From Lepas anatifera (taxonomy: Eukaryota > Arthropoda > Thecostraca > Lepadidae): a DNA stretch of 64,000 nucleotides. The DNA lies in contig JAOTON010001945.1 in assembly GCA_034440635.1 (NCBI GenBank), positions 310,001 to 374,000 on the forward strand, in the 5' to 3' direction. The notes beneath the pieces are model-generated. The model saw nothing but the letters and a program-made list of their open reading frames with translations. It was not told where the DNA came from and searched no databases. Below, piece by piece: positions 11,970 through 22,539 of this stretch (positions within the stretch are counted from its first letter, which is position 1; each line of letters opens with the position of its first letter). Made by a program: the position numbers and the translations under genes.

Positions 11970-12207
11970 CATACGCGTCGGAAAAAGGAAGAGGGGCCAG
12001 GGGGGCCTGGCCCCCACTTTTTGGCCAAAAATTTCCTGATCTCAGTCAAAATGAGAGAAAGCCGGGCATTCTTATATCCAGCCGCTGCAGAAGGCAACGA
12101 GGAGCCCAAATTCGAACTGTTTTTGGTCCTGATGTTGAAAGTTTTTTGTCAGCATCAGGTTGAAGTTTGGCTGCCCCCCCCACTTTTTGCCGGTGGCGAC
12201 ACTTATG
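11970..12207. mobile_element. Short hAT-like MITE inside the TA element (238 bp)
   Basis: Copy 2 of the host element lacks this block, so the boundaries are clear. It starts CATACGCGTCGG and ends with the complement of CATAAGTGTCGCCACCGG. The flanks GTATCAGG (11962-11969) and GTATCAGA (12208-12215) form an 8-bp duplication with one mismatch. A related sequence is found at about 35090-35330. Confidence 0.72.
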
Positions 12208-12265
12208 GTATCAGAGCCAGGTGGGGTATGTTGTAACAGTGATACAACTCACCCCAAAGTACCAG

Positions 12266-12452
12266 CAGCTCATTAAGGGTGCCGCCACAGATTCTTTTTG
12301 CCAATAACACTATATTCTTATGACATGTAGCCACAACGAAAAATTAGGTAAAAATATTTTTGCTGCAATAAGTGCGGGTCAGGATAAGTGCAAGACAGGC
12401 CGCGCTGATGGAATAAAAGCAAAAAAAAAAATTAAAGTCTAACAAGTCCAGT
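12266..12452. repeat. Left member of an internal direct repeat (about 180 bp)
   Basis: It begins CAGCTCATTAAGGGTG and ends AAAGTCTAACAAGTC. It is repeated in the same orientation at 15377-15555. The equivalent pair in copy 2 lies at 31862-32042 and 33174-33351. Because both copies share the arrangement, it predates amplification of the element. Confidence 0.8.
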
Positions 12453-12643
12453 GACGAATCTAGGATTTCGTTAGGGGGCAGGCTTGGGAGAGGGGCGCCG
12501 AACCTGGGGAGCGCCGAATCTGAGGGGCACCAATTTACCACCCAATAGGCGGCCAGTGTCGAAGAAAAAAACGTGTTTAAAAAGCGTATTTGTAAATGTT
12601 TATTTTCATGAAGCTACCTTTCAGTGAGACATGTTCACGTTTA

Positions 12644-14176
12644 CTTAGTACTAACCGACACAAAGCGTGTGGTCCTGATAATGTCAGTGCTCGAATCATA
12701 CATGAATGTGCAAACGAGCTGACGGTACCCATTGCCAAGTTGTGCCGACTCTTATTGGAACAGGGCGTGTTCCCATCCCAGTGGAAACGAGCGAATATCG
12801 TTCCCATACATAAAAAAGGGTCAAAGTCGTGTCCCTCAAACTATCGAGCTGTGTCACTTTTACCTCTGTTTAGCAAGATTTTAGAGCGAGTTATTTACAT
12901 TACATTGTTTAACCATGTTCGACCAGTTTTATCCAGCCAACAACATGGGTTTCTACCATCCCGTTCTTGTGTAACAAACCTTTGCACAATGCTGCACACT
13001 GCCTGGAACAACATATCCGCAGGTTCTCAAACAGACATCATTTATACTGATTATAGTTCGGCCTTCCAAAGTGTCAACCACAGTCTTTTGCTCCATAAGT
13101 TAGAGAAATCATACAAAATTACTGATAAGGCTCTACAATTGTTGAAATCATATCTGTCTGGGAGAGAGCAGCGGGTGGTTGTGAAAGGCCAGTGCTCTAC
13201 ATGGACGCCGGTTCTCTCAGGAACACCTGAGGGCGGGCTTTTATCACCCCTTCTTTTTTCGTGTTTTATCAACGATTTACCTAGCCTCGTTGACTGCAAT
13301 TGTTTGATGTTCGCCGATGACGTTAAACTGTACAAAAGAGTGGATAGTCTGCAGGATGTGAGAACGCTGCAGGGCGAACTTGACAAGCTATGTGCGTGGT
13401 CAGCCGATTGGGGATTGACCCTCAACCCATCCAAGTGCAAGGTTTTGAGAGTGACGCTTCGCAGCAAGCCGGTAGAAAGTTCATATCACATTAACCGTAC
13501 TAGGCTTGATATAGTTTCCGCCATGCGTGACCTGGGTGTTAACCTGGACTCTAAACTTACCTTCGGCTATCACATGGAGGAAATTATTTCAAAAGCGAAT
13601 AGGGCCTTGGGATTTCTCATCAGGTCACTCCAAACTGGAAAACACGGCAGGCCACTTCTTCAACTCGATACAAAACTGGTTATTGGCGTTTACTGTGCAC
13701 AGGTTCGTTCTATACTAGAATATGGCTGTGTAGCTTGGGGAGGAGCTGCACAGACCCATCTAAAACGAATAGAAAAAATCCAACACAAATTTCTTATCTG
13801 GCTTTGCGGACGCTGCCGCATTAACAACATTTCTTTTGAATACAAAGACCTCCTTCGGCATTTCGGCCTAACTTCATTAGCTGGAAGGAGGATGCAACAT
13901 GATCTTTTGTTCCTACGGAATCTTCATACCCACAAAATTGACGCGTCTTTTCTGTTAGAATGCTTTCCTCTAGCGGCTCTTTCCCGAGCCCTGCGTAACA
14001 GGATTCTCTTTCATGTGCCCCACGCTAGAGTTAGTACTGTTATGTCGGGTTTGTTTTGTAGATTGCCGAGGACCTGCAATGTGTTCTTAGATAAGTGCGG
14101 AGATGTTGATGTGTGGAACACCACAGCTGCTCAATTTCGAGCACGCGTGATCCTTTATGCGGCTAACTTCGATTGA
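12644..14176 (+). CDS. LINE reverse transcriptase, partial but open (CR1/Jockey-group)
   Basis: The frame is open for about 510 codons up to a TGA at 14174-14176. The nearest upstream ATG (12596) lies in host-element sequence, so the true start has been lost by 5' truncation. It opens within the finger region (KACGPDNVSARII), then RANIVPIHKKGSK and NYRAVSLLPLFSKILE. The palm follows: motif A is TDYSSAFQSVNH, where the usual FD is FQ but the first catalytic Asp is kept. Motif B is SGTPEGGLLSPLLF, with E replacing the usual Q. Motif C is FADDVKLY with both Asp residues intact. The thumb and C-terminal region follow. No endonuclease domain remains. This is LINE-encoded reverse transcriptase for target-primed reverse transcription. 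The element is probably dead because it is truncated. The subfamily is uncertain. Confidence 0.85.
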   Translation, partial: LSTNRHKACGPDNVSARIIHECANELTVPIAKLCRLLLEQGVFPSQWKRANIVPIHKKGSKSCPSNYRAVSLLPLFSKILERVIYITLFNHVRPVLSSQQHGFLPSRSCVTNLCTMLHTAWNNISAGSQTDIIYTDYSSAFQSVNHSLLLHKLEKSYKITDKALQLLKSYLSGREQRVVVKGQCSTWTPVLSGTPEGGLLSPLLFSCFINDLPSLVDCNCLMFADDVKLYKRVDSLQDVRTLQGELDKLCAWSADWGLTLNPSKCKVLRVTLRSKPVESSYHINRTRLDIVSAMRDLGVNLDSKLTFGYHMEEIISKANRALGFLIRSLQTGKHGRPLLQLDTKLVIGVYCAQVRSILEYGCVAWGGAAQTHLKRIEKIQHKFLIWLCGRCRINNISFEYKDLLRHFGLTSLAGRRMQHDLLFLRNLHTHKIDASFLLECFPLAALSRALRNRILFHVPHARVSTVMSGLFCRLPRTCNVFLDKCGDVDVWNTTAAQFRARVILYAANFD

Positions 14177-14344
14177 GCAGCCTTTTTCAGCCATTTTTTA
14201 TCCGTTTTACTGTGCTTTTTTCTTTTATGTTGTTTCCACTGACATTGATATTTGACACCACTGTTTTATCACCATGACTTCATCTGTCATTGGGATGGTT
14301 CATGCCCGTTGATGATTGGACAATAAACTAAACTAAACTAAACT
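12644..14344 (+). mobile_element. 5'-truncated LINE inserted in TA element copy 1
   Basis: The related copy at 20445-20480 shows the empty site (GTTCACGTTTACCATCAAG). Here that site is split after GTTCACGTTTA at 12643 and resumes with CCATCAAG near 14345. The insert carries a reverse transcriptase frame, a short 3' UTR and a 3' tail of about four AAACT units, typical of non-LTR retrotransposition. Only a minimal TA/TTA duplication can be assigned. Confidence 0.82.
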
Positions 14345-14749
14345 ACCATCAAGTATATTTCGGGCCGGCAAGGTTTCGCCCAGAACGTAATGACTGGTAC
14401 ATTGGTAAAAAATGCTGGACGCCCCCACTGATGCTAACTGAAGCACGATGAGCAAAGAATACAGCTAACTTCGGTCTTGAAGAAAACTGAGGTGTCGCAT
14501 CGACCACATCCACATATCATAGTTGTCTTGGCTAACGCTGAGTCCCTACAGAAACCCTGATTGGCACTGCACTAAGCGCAATTAACAATGAATACAGTGA
14601 ACTTTGGTGAACTTAAGTCATGGCAAAAACGAAGGTGTCGTGTCGACCACCTCCACATATCGCAGTTGTCTTGACTAACGCTGGGTCCCTACTGAAATTC
14701 CCGATTGACGCTAACTTAAGCATCAGAGGCCGCAGAGTCTCTACGGGCC

Positions 14750-15360
14750 TGAGCCCCTGAGTTTTTGGTGGCTACCCTGAACTGATATTGAGTCCCCTCA
14801 GCTGATCTGGGACCGCTTTAGATAACCAGGCCCTCACACTGAACTTGAATGTGTCGCCACTGGAGCCTTCTGAGCTTTTCGGCGCCCTGGGCTGTTCTGG
14901 GACCATGAAAGAGTATTGTACAGGAGCTTACTGGCTTGGCCTTAGATCCTTCGCTGTTTTGCCCCCCCTAAGCTAAAAATAACCCTATAGGTGAAATTAT
15001 TGTGGCAGCCATGAGCTGGTCTAGGTCCCGTGAGAGGACTTACATAAGAGGCCTCTGGTTTGATCGTAAGGGGCCCTGGCTGTCCCTTGAGCTGACAAGG
15101 GGCCCCTGGGCTGGTATCGTGTTCGTTTAACTGATATAGGCCCCTTCAGCTTGTTTGGGACCGGTTGTGCGGATCTGGGCCCCATGAGTTCGTCGAGACG
15201 CCCAGCTAGTCTGGCCATCTTAGTTTGTATGGGCCTCCTGAGCTGCTTGGTGCCCCCCTCAGCGTGTCTAGTCTCCATGAGTTGAAGACTGGCCCCCTGG
15301 GATAGTTTTGGGCCCCTGAGCTTATTTAGGACCTTTTTAAATTGGTAGGCACCCCACACT
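14750..15360. repeat. Degenerate GGCCCCTGAGCTG satellite block
   Basis: The phrase [G/C]GGCCCCTGAGCTG followed by AT-rich filler recurs irregularly, roughly every 24-35 bp. Variants include CTCAGCTGATCTGGGACC and GGGCCCCATGAGTT. Homologous blocks are at 20690-21420 and, in reverse complement, 32040-32780. It is part of the element core, not a gene. Confidence 0.75.
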
Positions 15361-15376
15361 GCCTACGCTGCCTATA

Positions 15377-15555
15377 CAACTCATTAGGAGTGTCGCCAAA
15401 CTAATTTTTTTCCAAAAACACTATATTATCACATATAGCCACGACGAAAAATTAGGTAAAATAGTTTTGCTGTAAAAATTGCGGGCCAGGATAAGTGCAA
15501 GAGAGGCCGCGCTGATGAAATGAAAGCAAAAGCAAAAATTAAAGTCTAACAAGTC
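15377..15555. repeat. Right member of the internal direct repeat
   Basis: This is the second copy of the 12266-12452 repeat in the same orientation, sharing ACGAAAAATTAGGTAAA and TAAAGTCTAACAAGTC. It lies between the satellite block and the remaining right part of the TA element. Confidence 0.8.
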
Positions 15556-15839
15556 CCGAGAAGAGTGGTCATAACGGCCACATCCCCGCCTGAGCTTCAC
15601 AGATTCGAGGGACACCCCTGCTCGCTCCCCACCTCCTACTTCCCACGTTCATGCAATTCATCCGTATCCCTGATACAACCCTTCCCGTATCTATTGTGAG
15701 ATGATTACTTAGTCCATAACTAAAACTTTAAGGCTTTTCAGTTAACAGACTTTAGCCCCGACTAAAGTCTGCTGGTACCTAGTCAAGAATTTACCCGTTT
15801 CGACACATTGTGTTGGCTTCTTTGTTCCAAACGGATCAC

Positions 15840-16795
15840 TTCCCCCTCAGTATCTCATTCCCCACGAAAGTCAAAGGAAAAGTACGGGCGGCGCTCGAAA
15901 GCTCTTGACAAGACGAAGATATTTAATACGAATAATTTTTCATTTCAGGTCAATATTGAGGTCACAATAGGTCAAAGAAGGTTCCATTGGCCTACAACAA
16001 AGCAGTGTATGTTTCTCTCTAGATCATCTATCAAGGGAGCTAGCGCAAATATTTATGCATCATTGGATTCCTCTCATTGCGGCGGGGCGAATGATGTATA
16101 ATATGACCTTTCTAGGTCAAATAGCGAAAATGACCTGACCTCGAGCTAGTTCAGGGTCACAGAGTGACCTGGTATGGTCATGTTGCATATCAATTGACTC
16201 TCCGTGACAATATAAGCACAATGCAAGCAAAATAGGAACTTTATCTCAATTCAGTGAGAAGTTATTGGCAAAACAATCACTCTATGCTCCCCTGACCTGA
16301 CATGACCTTTGAGAGGTCAGATGCTCAAAAACTCAACTTTGTGGTAAAGATCGTGGTAAGAATAGACGGTTTGAGGATTTTCAGCTTTATCTATCCAGTA
16401 TTTACTGAAAACGAGTCCATTATATTTTTAAACATAGACTTCTAATGGGGTGCCCAAAAATTTGACCCCACCTTAGGTCAACAATATCAAAATTTCGAGA
16501 TAGCAGATTTGTAGACCCTAATGACCTTATCATATTCTACAGGTTTCAAACTGATCGGTTTGCTAATGTTCCCTGGGCGCTGCTTCAAACTCGTGATTTT
16601 AGGTTTCGAGGTCGGGTCACTTGACCTTGAATAGATCCTGGACCTGCCATGACCTTAACTTAAAGATTTGGTCAGATGTGTAAAATTAATTAGGAATACG
16701 GTACTGTAAGTTTTGTTGTTCTGCGTCTCTTTTTAGCTATATGGGGAAAACCAGGAGCGGGGCGAATTTCGCCCTCCCCCAGCGGAGCGTGTGTT
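15840..16795. mobile_element. Partial AGGTCA-rich element inside TA element copy 1
   Basis: Similarity to copy 2 of the TA element breaks at about 15840 and resumes at a TTAA near 16795. The intervening sequence is dense in AGGTCA/TGACCT. It ends with the palindromic terminus GGGGCGAATTTCGCCC followed by GTGTGTTAA. The left terminus is missing and some host-element sequence was lost, so this is a truncated or rearranged insertion. Confidence 0.6.
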
Positions 16796-17264
16796 AACTC
16801 ACCATGTGATACAACTCACCCAACCGGTGGGGTAAGTTGTATCAAGTGAAAAGGTCTATTCGCCGGGCAGTTGGAGGAAAACCAGTAAATATTAGGCAAA
16901 CAATTAATTGGCAAAAGGAAGCCAAAGGCTGCAGCTACGAGATGGTATTAAAATCACGAGGCCATCCCAAGTAGTTACGATATTAATGGACCTGGAGTAA
17001 AAACTGATACAACCCACCCCACCCTCCCCTAAGGTCTGTAATCAGTAAGACAGCTGAACTAGAACTGTGTCCCAGGACTGGGCCCCACGATAAATGCATG
17101 ACAAAATTTGTATGAGGACTTGCTTCCAAAAGGTGCATGTTCGGTAAGAGTACGCAGTAGACCATCGTGCAAGAGTAGGCACGCTTAGGAGATAAAGGCA
17201 CTTATTTTTGATCGGGACAAAGTGCATAATTCATATTTGGGAAGCTAAACATTGCAGCATTAAA

Positions 17265-17352
17265 AGTTTTTGGAGCTCATGGACGCAACAACTTCCAGGG
17301 TCATATAGCGTCGCCAAATATTTCCCTGTTTGGAACGGTTCCCAGGGAGCCA
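17265..17352 (-). mobile_element. SINE 3' fragment
   Basis: On the minus strand it reads CTATATGACCCTGGAAGTTG then TTGCGTCCATGAGCTCC. This matches the tail of the SINE at 8097-8281, along with the adjacent GGCGACGC and CAGGGAAA words. The tRNA-like head is missing. Confidence 0.7.
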
Positions 17353-17499
17353 GATATTTATGCGTACCTATTCTAATATCCTCTTTTGTGTACTCTTACC
17401 GAACCACTCTGGAAAGAGTGCCTATGTAACTTTTTATTCATTTTGGGATCGTGTTGACTTACTGGTTGAATCAGCCAACTAAAACAATAATCATACATA

Positions 17500-18484
17500 A
17501 TTATCACGTCGGGGTTTTTCCGGCGGCACCAAAAAGGCGGTGCGAAGCGCCGCCGTACTTGGCACACGTTATCCTTGATCAATTCGGCAAATTTTCCCAA
17601 AAATTTAAGGTCGGGTCATCTCAGGTTAGTTCACCAGTGAAGGTCAAGTGACCTAACATCCCAAAAAGTTTGGGATATCATAAGCAAGAATAAGATTAGT
17701 ATATCCGATTGAAACTCATATCACATTATGGGCCATTCGAGCGCTAGACAAACAAAATTCCGATATTTTTTATATCGCTGACCTAGGTCCAGATACAGGC
17801 CATGACCTCTCCATTGAAAATGCATGGGAAAAAAACGGGAATTTGGCGAAAAATGGCTCACTTTATGTAGACACAGCTCATAAAATACCTTCATATTATT
17901 CAAATCGTAATATCTCAGACTCCTTCTCAGGTTCATGCTGCAATTTTGGGCCTGTGACCTCTGAGAGTTCATCTGGGGCTACCAAAGCAGGTTTTCAGAC
18001 TTGGGTCAATACTTTTGTAAGATGATGTGATAAATCTTTTATCTTGATACGATTACGTTTGTATTGTAATTGCGAGTCGATTGATATATGCATATTGACT
18101 ATGCTATGCCAAATGATGACATTGACCTGATTTTTGGTCAGGTCGTTTTTGCTTTGATCTCGTATACTTCTATCATACATTATTCGATTTGCTGTAACGA
18201 GAGGAAGCAAATGGTACCTAAAAATTGATTCTAGCTCAACTCTGTCAGACGTCAGAGCCCATAAATTCTTCAAGAACATGTCACCTTCTTTGGCCTGCTA
18301 TGACCTAATTATTGAACTGAGGCAAAATGGCTGATGTAGTTGCGTCTTGATTTTTTTGTGAGTTTTCCACCAGCTTTGGCATTTTTCGCTATCCCGCATA
18401 GGAGCCAAGTTCGGGGAGGGGAGGTTTCACCCACCCTCCCCCACACCAGGGCGAAGGTGGCTCGGAGTCCTGCCGGGGCGTGCA
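17500..18484. mobile_element. AGGTCA-rich element abutting the next one
   Basis: It starts near the hairpin-forming CGGCGGCACC...GGCGGTGCG...GCGCCGCCG block at 17521-17556. It continues through many AGGTCA/TGACCT hexamers and ends with GGGCGTGCA next to the TTAA at 18485-18488. The left end lacks a TTAA terminus, so it may be truncated. The same TTAA serves as the left flank of the following element. Confidence 0.6.
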
Positions 18485-18488
18485 TTAA

Positions 18489-19513
18489 CCCGCGCCCCAC
18501 CGGGGGTCCGGCGCCACCTTCGCCCCACCGGGGGGCCATCGATGGCCCCCCTCTAACTCCGAAAATATGGGCGTTAGCGCAAATCTGCAAAGTGCAATAG
18601 AAAGCTCGCGTGAATTCAGTAAGAAATTACTTCGCATGTTTTAGTGCTCAGGTCAATGGTTTGACCTCCAGAGGTCAAATTAGGTCAAGATCGGCTATTT
18701 TCACTCAAATATGCAATGATTAAGCAAACTGGGCATAACTCTTATGTCATTAGAGCTATTGAGGCCTGGTAAAGTACATTTGATAGCAAATTGCCTGTAC
18801 TTTTTCCGCTATGTGGAACGTAAAGACCTCCCGCCAGTGGTTTGACCGCCAGAGGTCACCTCGTGACCTAATATGACCTGAGGTCACGAAAGGTCAAAAA
18901 GTGACCTTGCCGTATATCAAATGAAAGCCAGTGACAAGACAAACACGATGGTGTTTTTTTCACCGCTCTAGCTCAATTAGGTCAAAAGTTATTGTCAAAA
19001 TACTGTTTTTGACCTCCGGTGACCTTGGATGACCTTGGAAAAGTCAAAGGGCAAATATGACCCCTGGGATCCGTGAAAGGGTGTCCAAAAACGTTGTTCT
19101 GAGCAGTCTGAGTATTTGCAATCATTTTTGTGGCTTTTATATCATGAAATAGCTTTTCCCCATGCTTTTCCAATGGGAGAGGTCGCCTCGTGACCTGACC
19201 TCAGGGCACGAAATCGAAAAATCCCGGATATACACCTTTTAGACCCTGGAGGGGTTATGAAGTGTAGGAAGTTTCAAATCGATCGACTTTGAAATGTAGC
19301 TCTTACAGAGCTCTAAAGTGAAGTGAGGTGACCTTGGTTGACCTCGTCTGGTGACCTGACCTTGGGTGACCCGGGGTAAAAATTTCAGGGATGATGGGAA
19401 AATGATGCAGTGAGAGGTAGAGCCCTCAACCGCGGTGCTGCGCCTCGTCGTTTTTCTGCTATCCCGGAAAAACCTTAGGGGGGGCCATCGATGGCCCCCC
19501 GGTGGGGCGAGGG
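18489..19513. mobile_element. TTAA-flanked AGGTCA-rich element, 1025 bp, complete
   Basis: TTAA flanks it at 18485-18488 and 19514-19517. The ends are inverted: CCCGCGCCCCACC at the left and the complement of CCCTCGCCCCACC at the right. A GC palindrome, GGGGGCCATCGATGGCCCCC, sits just inside both termini (about 18530-18551 and 19482-19501). By hand I count about 20 exact AGGTCA/TGACCT hexamers between 18650 and 19380. No protein frame is present. A second copy, split by a LINE, is at 27125-39336. Confidence 0.85.
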
Positions 19514-19837
19514 TTAAGTGTAGACACTTGCTAGGACTTCTCTTAATCGTAAAAGATTGAGGAGGTCAACGCCAAATTCCTGGACAAGATCGTGCAGGAG
19601 CAGACTTACGCTGCCGTGTTATTCTACACATTTTACGAATAAACGTTTGAATAATAAATTGCTGCCTCAGGAAAAGGCTAAATGACCTGCCCGCCGTTCA
19701 GAGAGGATGACTTGCCTCCGATACTCTTTTGAATTATTTCGGCTTGCACTCAGTGACGGATCTAGGATTTCGTTAAGGGGGGCCCAGGCTTGGAGGGCGC
19801 CGAACCTGGGGGCGCCGACCCTGAGGGGCGCCAATTT

Positions 19838-20342
19838 CAGTGGCGGATCTAGCCGGTCGGTTTGGGAGGGGCAGACCAAAGTCGAAAAGCAAAAAAACGT
19901 CACGCAGTATAAAGCTGCGCTACCAATATCACTTGCAGGTAGAATTTTGGGTTTGAGGCGAAAAGCTAAAAAAACGTCACGGGGTGAAAAAAACTATGGG
20001 CTCGAGATACTTCTCCCTATCCAAGGCTGGCTATACTATGACTGGCTATATTATAACTGAGAATTATTGATATTTACTCCATGATTCTGATGAAGGGCTG
20101 TGCCCGAATATATAATCTTCAGTGTTTTTTTACATTTCCGGATTCGAGGGGACAGGCCAGGGAACATCTTATCAACTTATGTTCTGTTTGAAGTTGAGAG
20201 TTGAAACACCAAAATCTTGCTTATAAACTAAAAAGGAGTAGGGGAAAAGGAGGTCGATCGCTTTGGGGGTCAAAAACATAGTGTTGCCCCGAGCTTTTCC
20301 GTTTAGGGGAATGCCTTTTTGCCCCCCTTGGATCCGCCACTG
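19838..20342. mobile_element. Nested hAT-like MITE (505 bp) with perfect 8-bp duplication
   Basis: It starts CAGTGGCGGATCTAGCC and ends with the complement of CAGTGGCGGATCCAAGG. GCCAATTT lies on each side (19830-19837 and 20343-20350). The surrounding sequence continues as in the related copies at 12530 and 33100 (GCCAATTTACCACCC), which confirms the insertion. Confidence 0.9.
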
Positions 20343-20689
20343 GCCAATTTACCACCCAAAAGGCGGCCAGTGTCAATGTAAAACGAGTTTAAAAAGGATT
20401 TGTAAATGCTTATTTTCATGAAAGCTTCCTCTTAGTGAGGACATGTTCACGTTTACCATCAAGCATTTTCGGGCCAGCTAACGACTGGCACCTTGGTAGA
20501 AAATGCTGAAGGCACCCACTGACACTAACTGAAGCACGATGAGCAAATAATACAGTTATATTTGGTCATGGCGAAAACTGAGGTGTCGTATCCACCACCT
20601 CCACTTATCACAGTTGTCCTGGCCAACTGCTCCATACTGAAACAGCCGAATGACGCTAACCTGAGCCTTATAGGCCGCAGAACCTCTGC

Positions 20690-21420
20690 GGGCCTGGGCC
20701 CTTGAGTTTTTGGTGACTTCTCTGAGTTTATATCGAGTCCCCTCAGCTAATCTGGGACCGCTTTAGTTAACCAGGCCCTCACACTGAACTTGAAATCTAT
20801 GTGTCGCCGCTGAAGCCTATTAAGCTTTTCGGGGCCCTTTTATTGATATAGGGCCCTCTCAACAGATCCTGGGCCATCTGAGCTAAAAGTTGGAGCTCTG
20901 AACTCTGAGCCCCAAGCTGGATTAGTGTCCCTTAAGCTGGTCAGGGTCCCCTGGGTTGGTACCGTTTTCGTTTAACTGATATAGATCCCTTCAGCTTGTT
21001 TGGGGCCCGTTGTGCGTATCTGGGCAATAGTTCGTCGAGGCACCCAGCTAGTCTGGCCCTATTAGTTTTATGGGCCTTCTGAGCTGCTGCAGGGTCCCCT
21101 CAGAGTGTCTGGGCCCCATGAGTTGAAAATTGGACCCCTGGGTCAATTTTGAGTCCCTGAGCTTATTTAGAAACCGTTTAAAGAGGTAGGCACCCCACGC
21201 TGGTCTTGAGAATCCTGTGTTGGCACTGAGGTCAAATGAGCTCGTTGGGGACCATTATCTGGGCCCCCTTAACTGGCACGGGCCCCTCAGCTGATTTTGG
21301 AGACCCAAAATCCCTCCTACCGGATTCCACCCACGCCAGATTTTCTGACTCCCTGAGGGACCCTGGGGGCCATTGGGGATTTTTCCCGCGATCAGCGCTG
21401 GGGTCCCTCCCCCGAGACAA
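20690..21420. repeat. GGCCCCTGAGC satellite block, second copy
   Basis: This is homologous to 14750-15360. It has repeated phrases CCTCAGCTAATCTGGGACC, GGGCCCCATGAGTT and CCCTGAGCTTATTTAG. The neighbouring 20351-20680 also matches 14345-14720. It extends past the shared part to about 21420 with lower regularity. Confidence 0.7.
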
Positions 21421-21479
21421 AGCTTACATGTATCTGTCTCTATACTCTAGCGTCTGCCAGAGTTGAGCTAGAATCATTT

Positions 21480-22230
21480 TAGGCACAATTCGCTTCCTCT
21501 CGTTACGGCGAATCATCAAATAATGTATAATATGACTATACTAGGTTAAAACATAAAAATGACCTGACCTAAGGTTAGGTCAAGGCCACCATCTAGCCTA
21601 GCATAGTCAATATGCATATCAATCAACTCACAATAACAATAAAAAATGGTATCAAAATACGGGTTTTATCAATATTTCCTGCAAAGCCATTGACCCAAGT
21701 CTTAAAACCTGCTTAGGAAGCCCCAGATGAACTCTCAGAGGTAACATGTCTAAACTTGCAACATGAACCGATAAAGAGGCCTAGGGTACTATGATTTGGG
21801 GAATCCGAAGGTATTTCAAGCGGCGTCTGCAGACATAGAGCAATTTTTCGGCAAATTTCCGTTTTACCCCATGCATTTCCAATGGAGAGGTCATGATTCG
21901 TACCTGTCCCTAGGTCATCGATGGAAAAAATCCCGGAATAAATTTATTAGTACTTTTTGGGCCCATTATATGGTACAAGTTTGAATTCGATAGATTCACC
22001 CTTTTCTTACTTACGCCAACAAACATTTTTTGGGGTGAGGTCACTTGACCTGCACTGGTGACCTGACCTGAGATGACACAACCTTAAATTTTGAGGGAAA
22101 GTTGCGGAAGTGATCAATGATAAGGTGTGACAAGTACTGAGTCGCTTCGCGCCGACGCTTTTCTTGCCACTGGGAGACCTCGAGGGGGTGTTCAAGCACA
22201 CCCCAACGGGCCGGAATGGGGCGCGAATAC
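21480..22230. mobile_element. AGGTCA-rich element or fragment inside the hAT-like element
   Basis: It contains TGACCTGACCTAAGGTTAGG, several other half-sites, and a long patch resembling 17700-18240 in reverse orientation. It ends near GGGGTGTTCAAGCACACCCC, a palindromic terminus. Its TTAA flanks were not found, so the boundaries are approximate. Confidence 0.55.
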
Positions 22231-22539
22231 TCTAGAACAGGGCTGAGGCCAAAAGGGGAAGGCTCTAAACAATGTCTGAAATTGTGGGGTCAAGGTCCTT
22301 CAAGGTCATTGACCTATTACGGCACAACCCAACATATTATGCCTAATTTACGCTATAACTAACGCTGCGCCCAAGCTTACCAATGACTTTTGATCAAGCC
22401 TTGATCATCAAGGCCAGTCACCTTTAAAATTGACCTGTGACCTTGATCTAAACACTGAATAACCTTAACTTTGATGTAATAGCATACGTTATAATAGGTG
22501 TCGTAACGTTATGCAACGTCATTTAGGGGCTGTCCAGGA

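Larger units (their letters stand above)
11589..17029. mobile_element. TA-target composite element with GTTGTATCA-rich ends, copy 1 (5.4 kb)
   Basis: The left end GGGGAGAGCGGGGAGAGTTG and the inverted right end GGGGAGGGTGGGGTGGGTTG are flanked by TA at 11587-11588 and 17030-17031. The same ends and most of the interior recur in opposite orientation at 31148-33779. The motif GTTGTATCA, or its complement, is repeated near both ends. This copy is swollen by a hAT-like MITE (11970-12207), a LINE fragment (12644-14344) and an AGGTCA element piece (15840-16795). No transposase frame was recognised. The TA target fits Tc1/mariner-like or other TA-targeting elements, but the family is not identified. 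Confidence 0.8.

Noticed and set aside
12266..15555. Paired direct repeats that could be LTRs
   Set aside because: The repeats are only about 180 bp, lack TG...CA ends, a primer-binding site, a polypurine tract and an LTR-type pol. No duplication flanks the pair, and the same arrangement sits inside both TA element copies.
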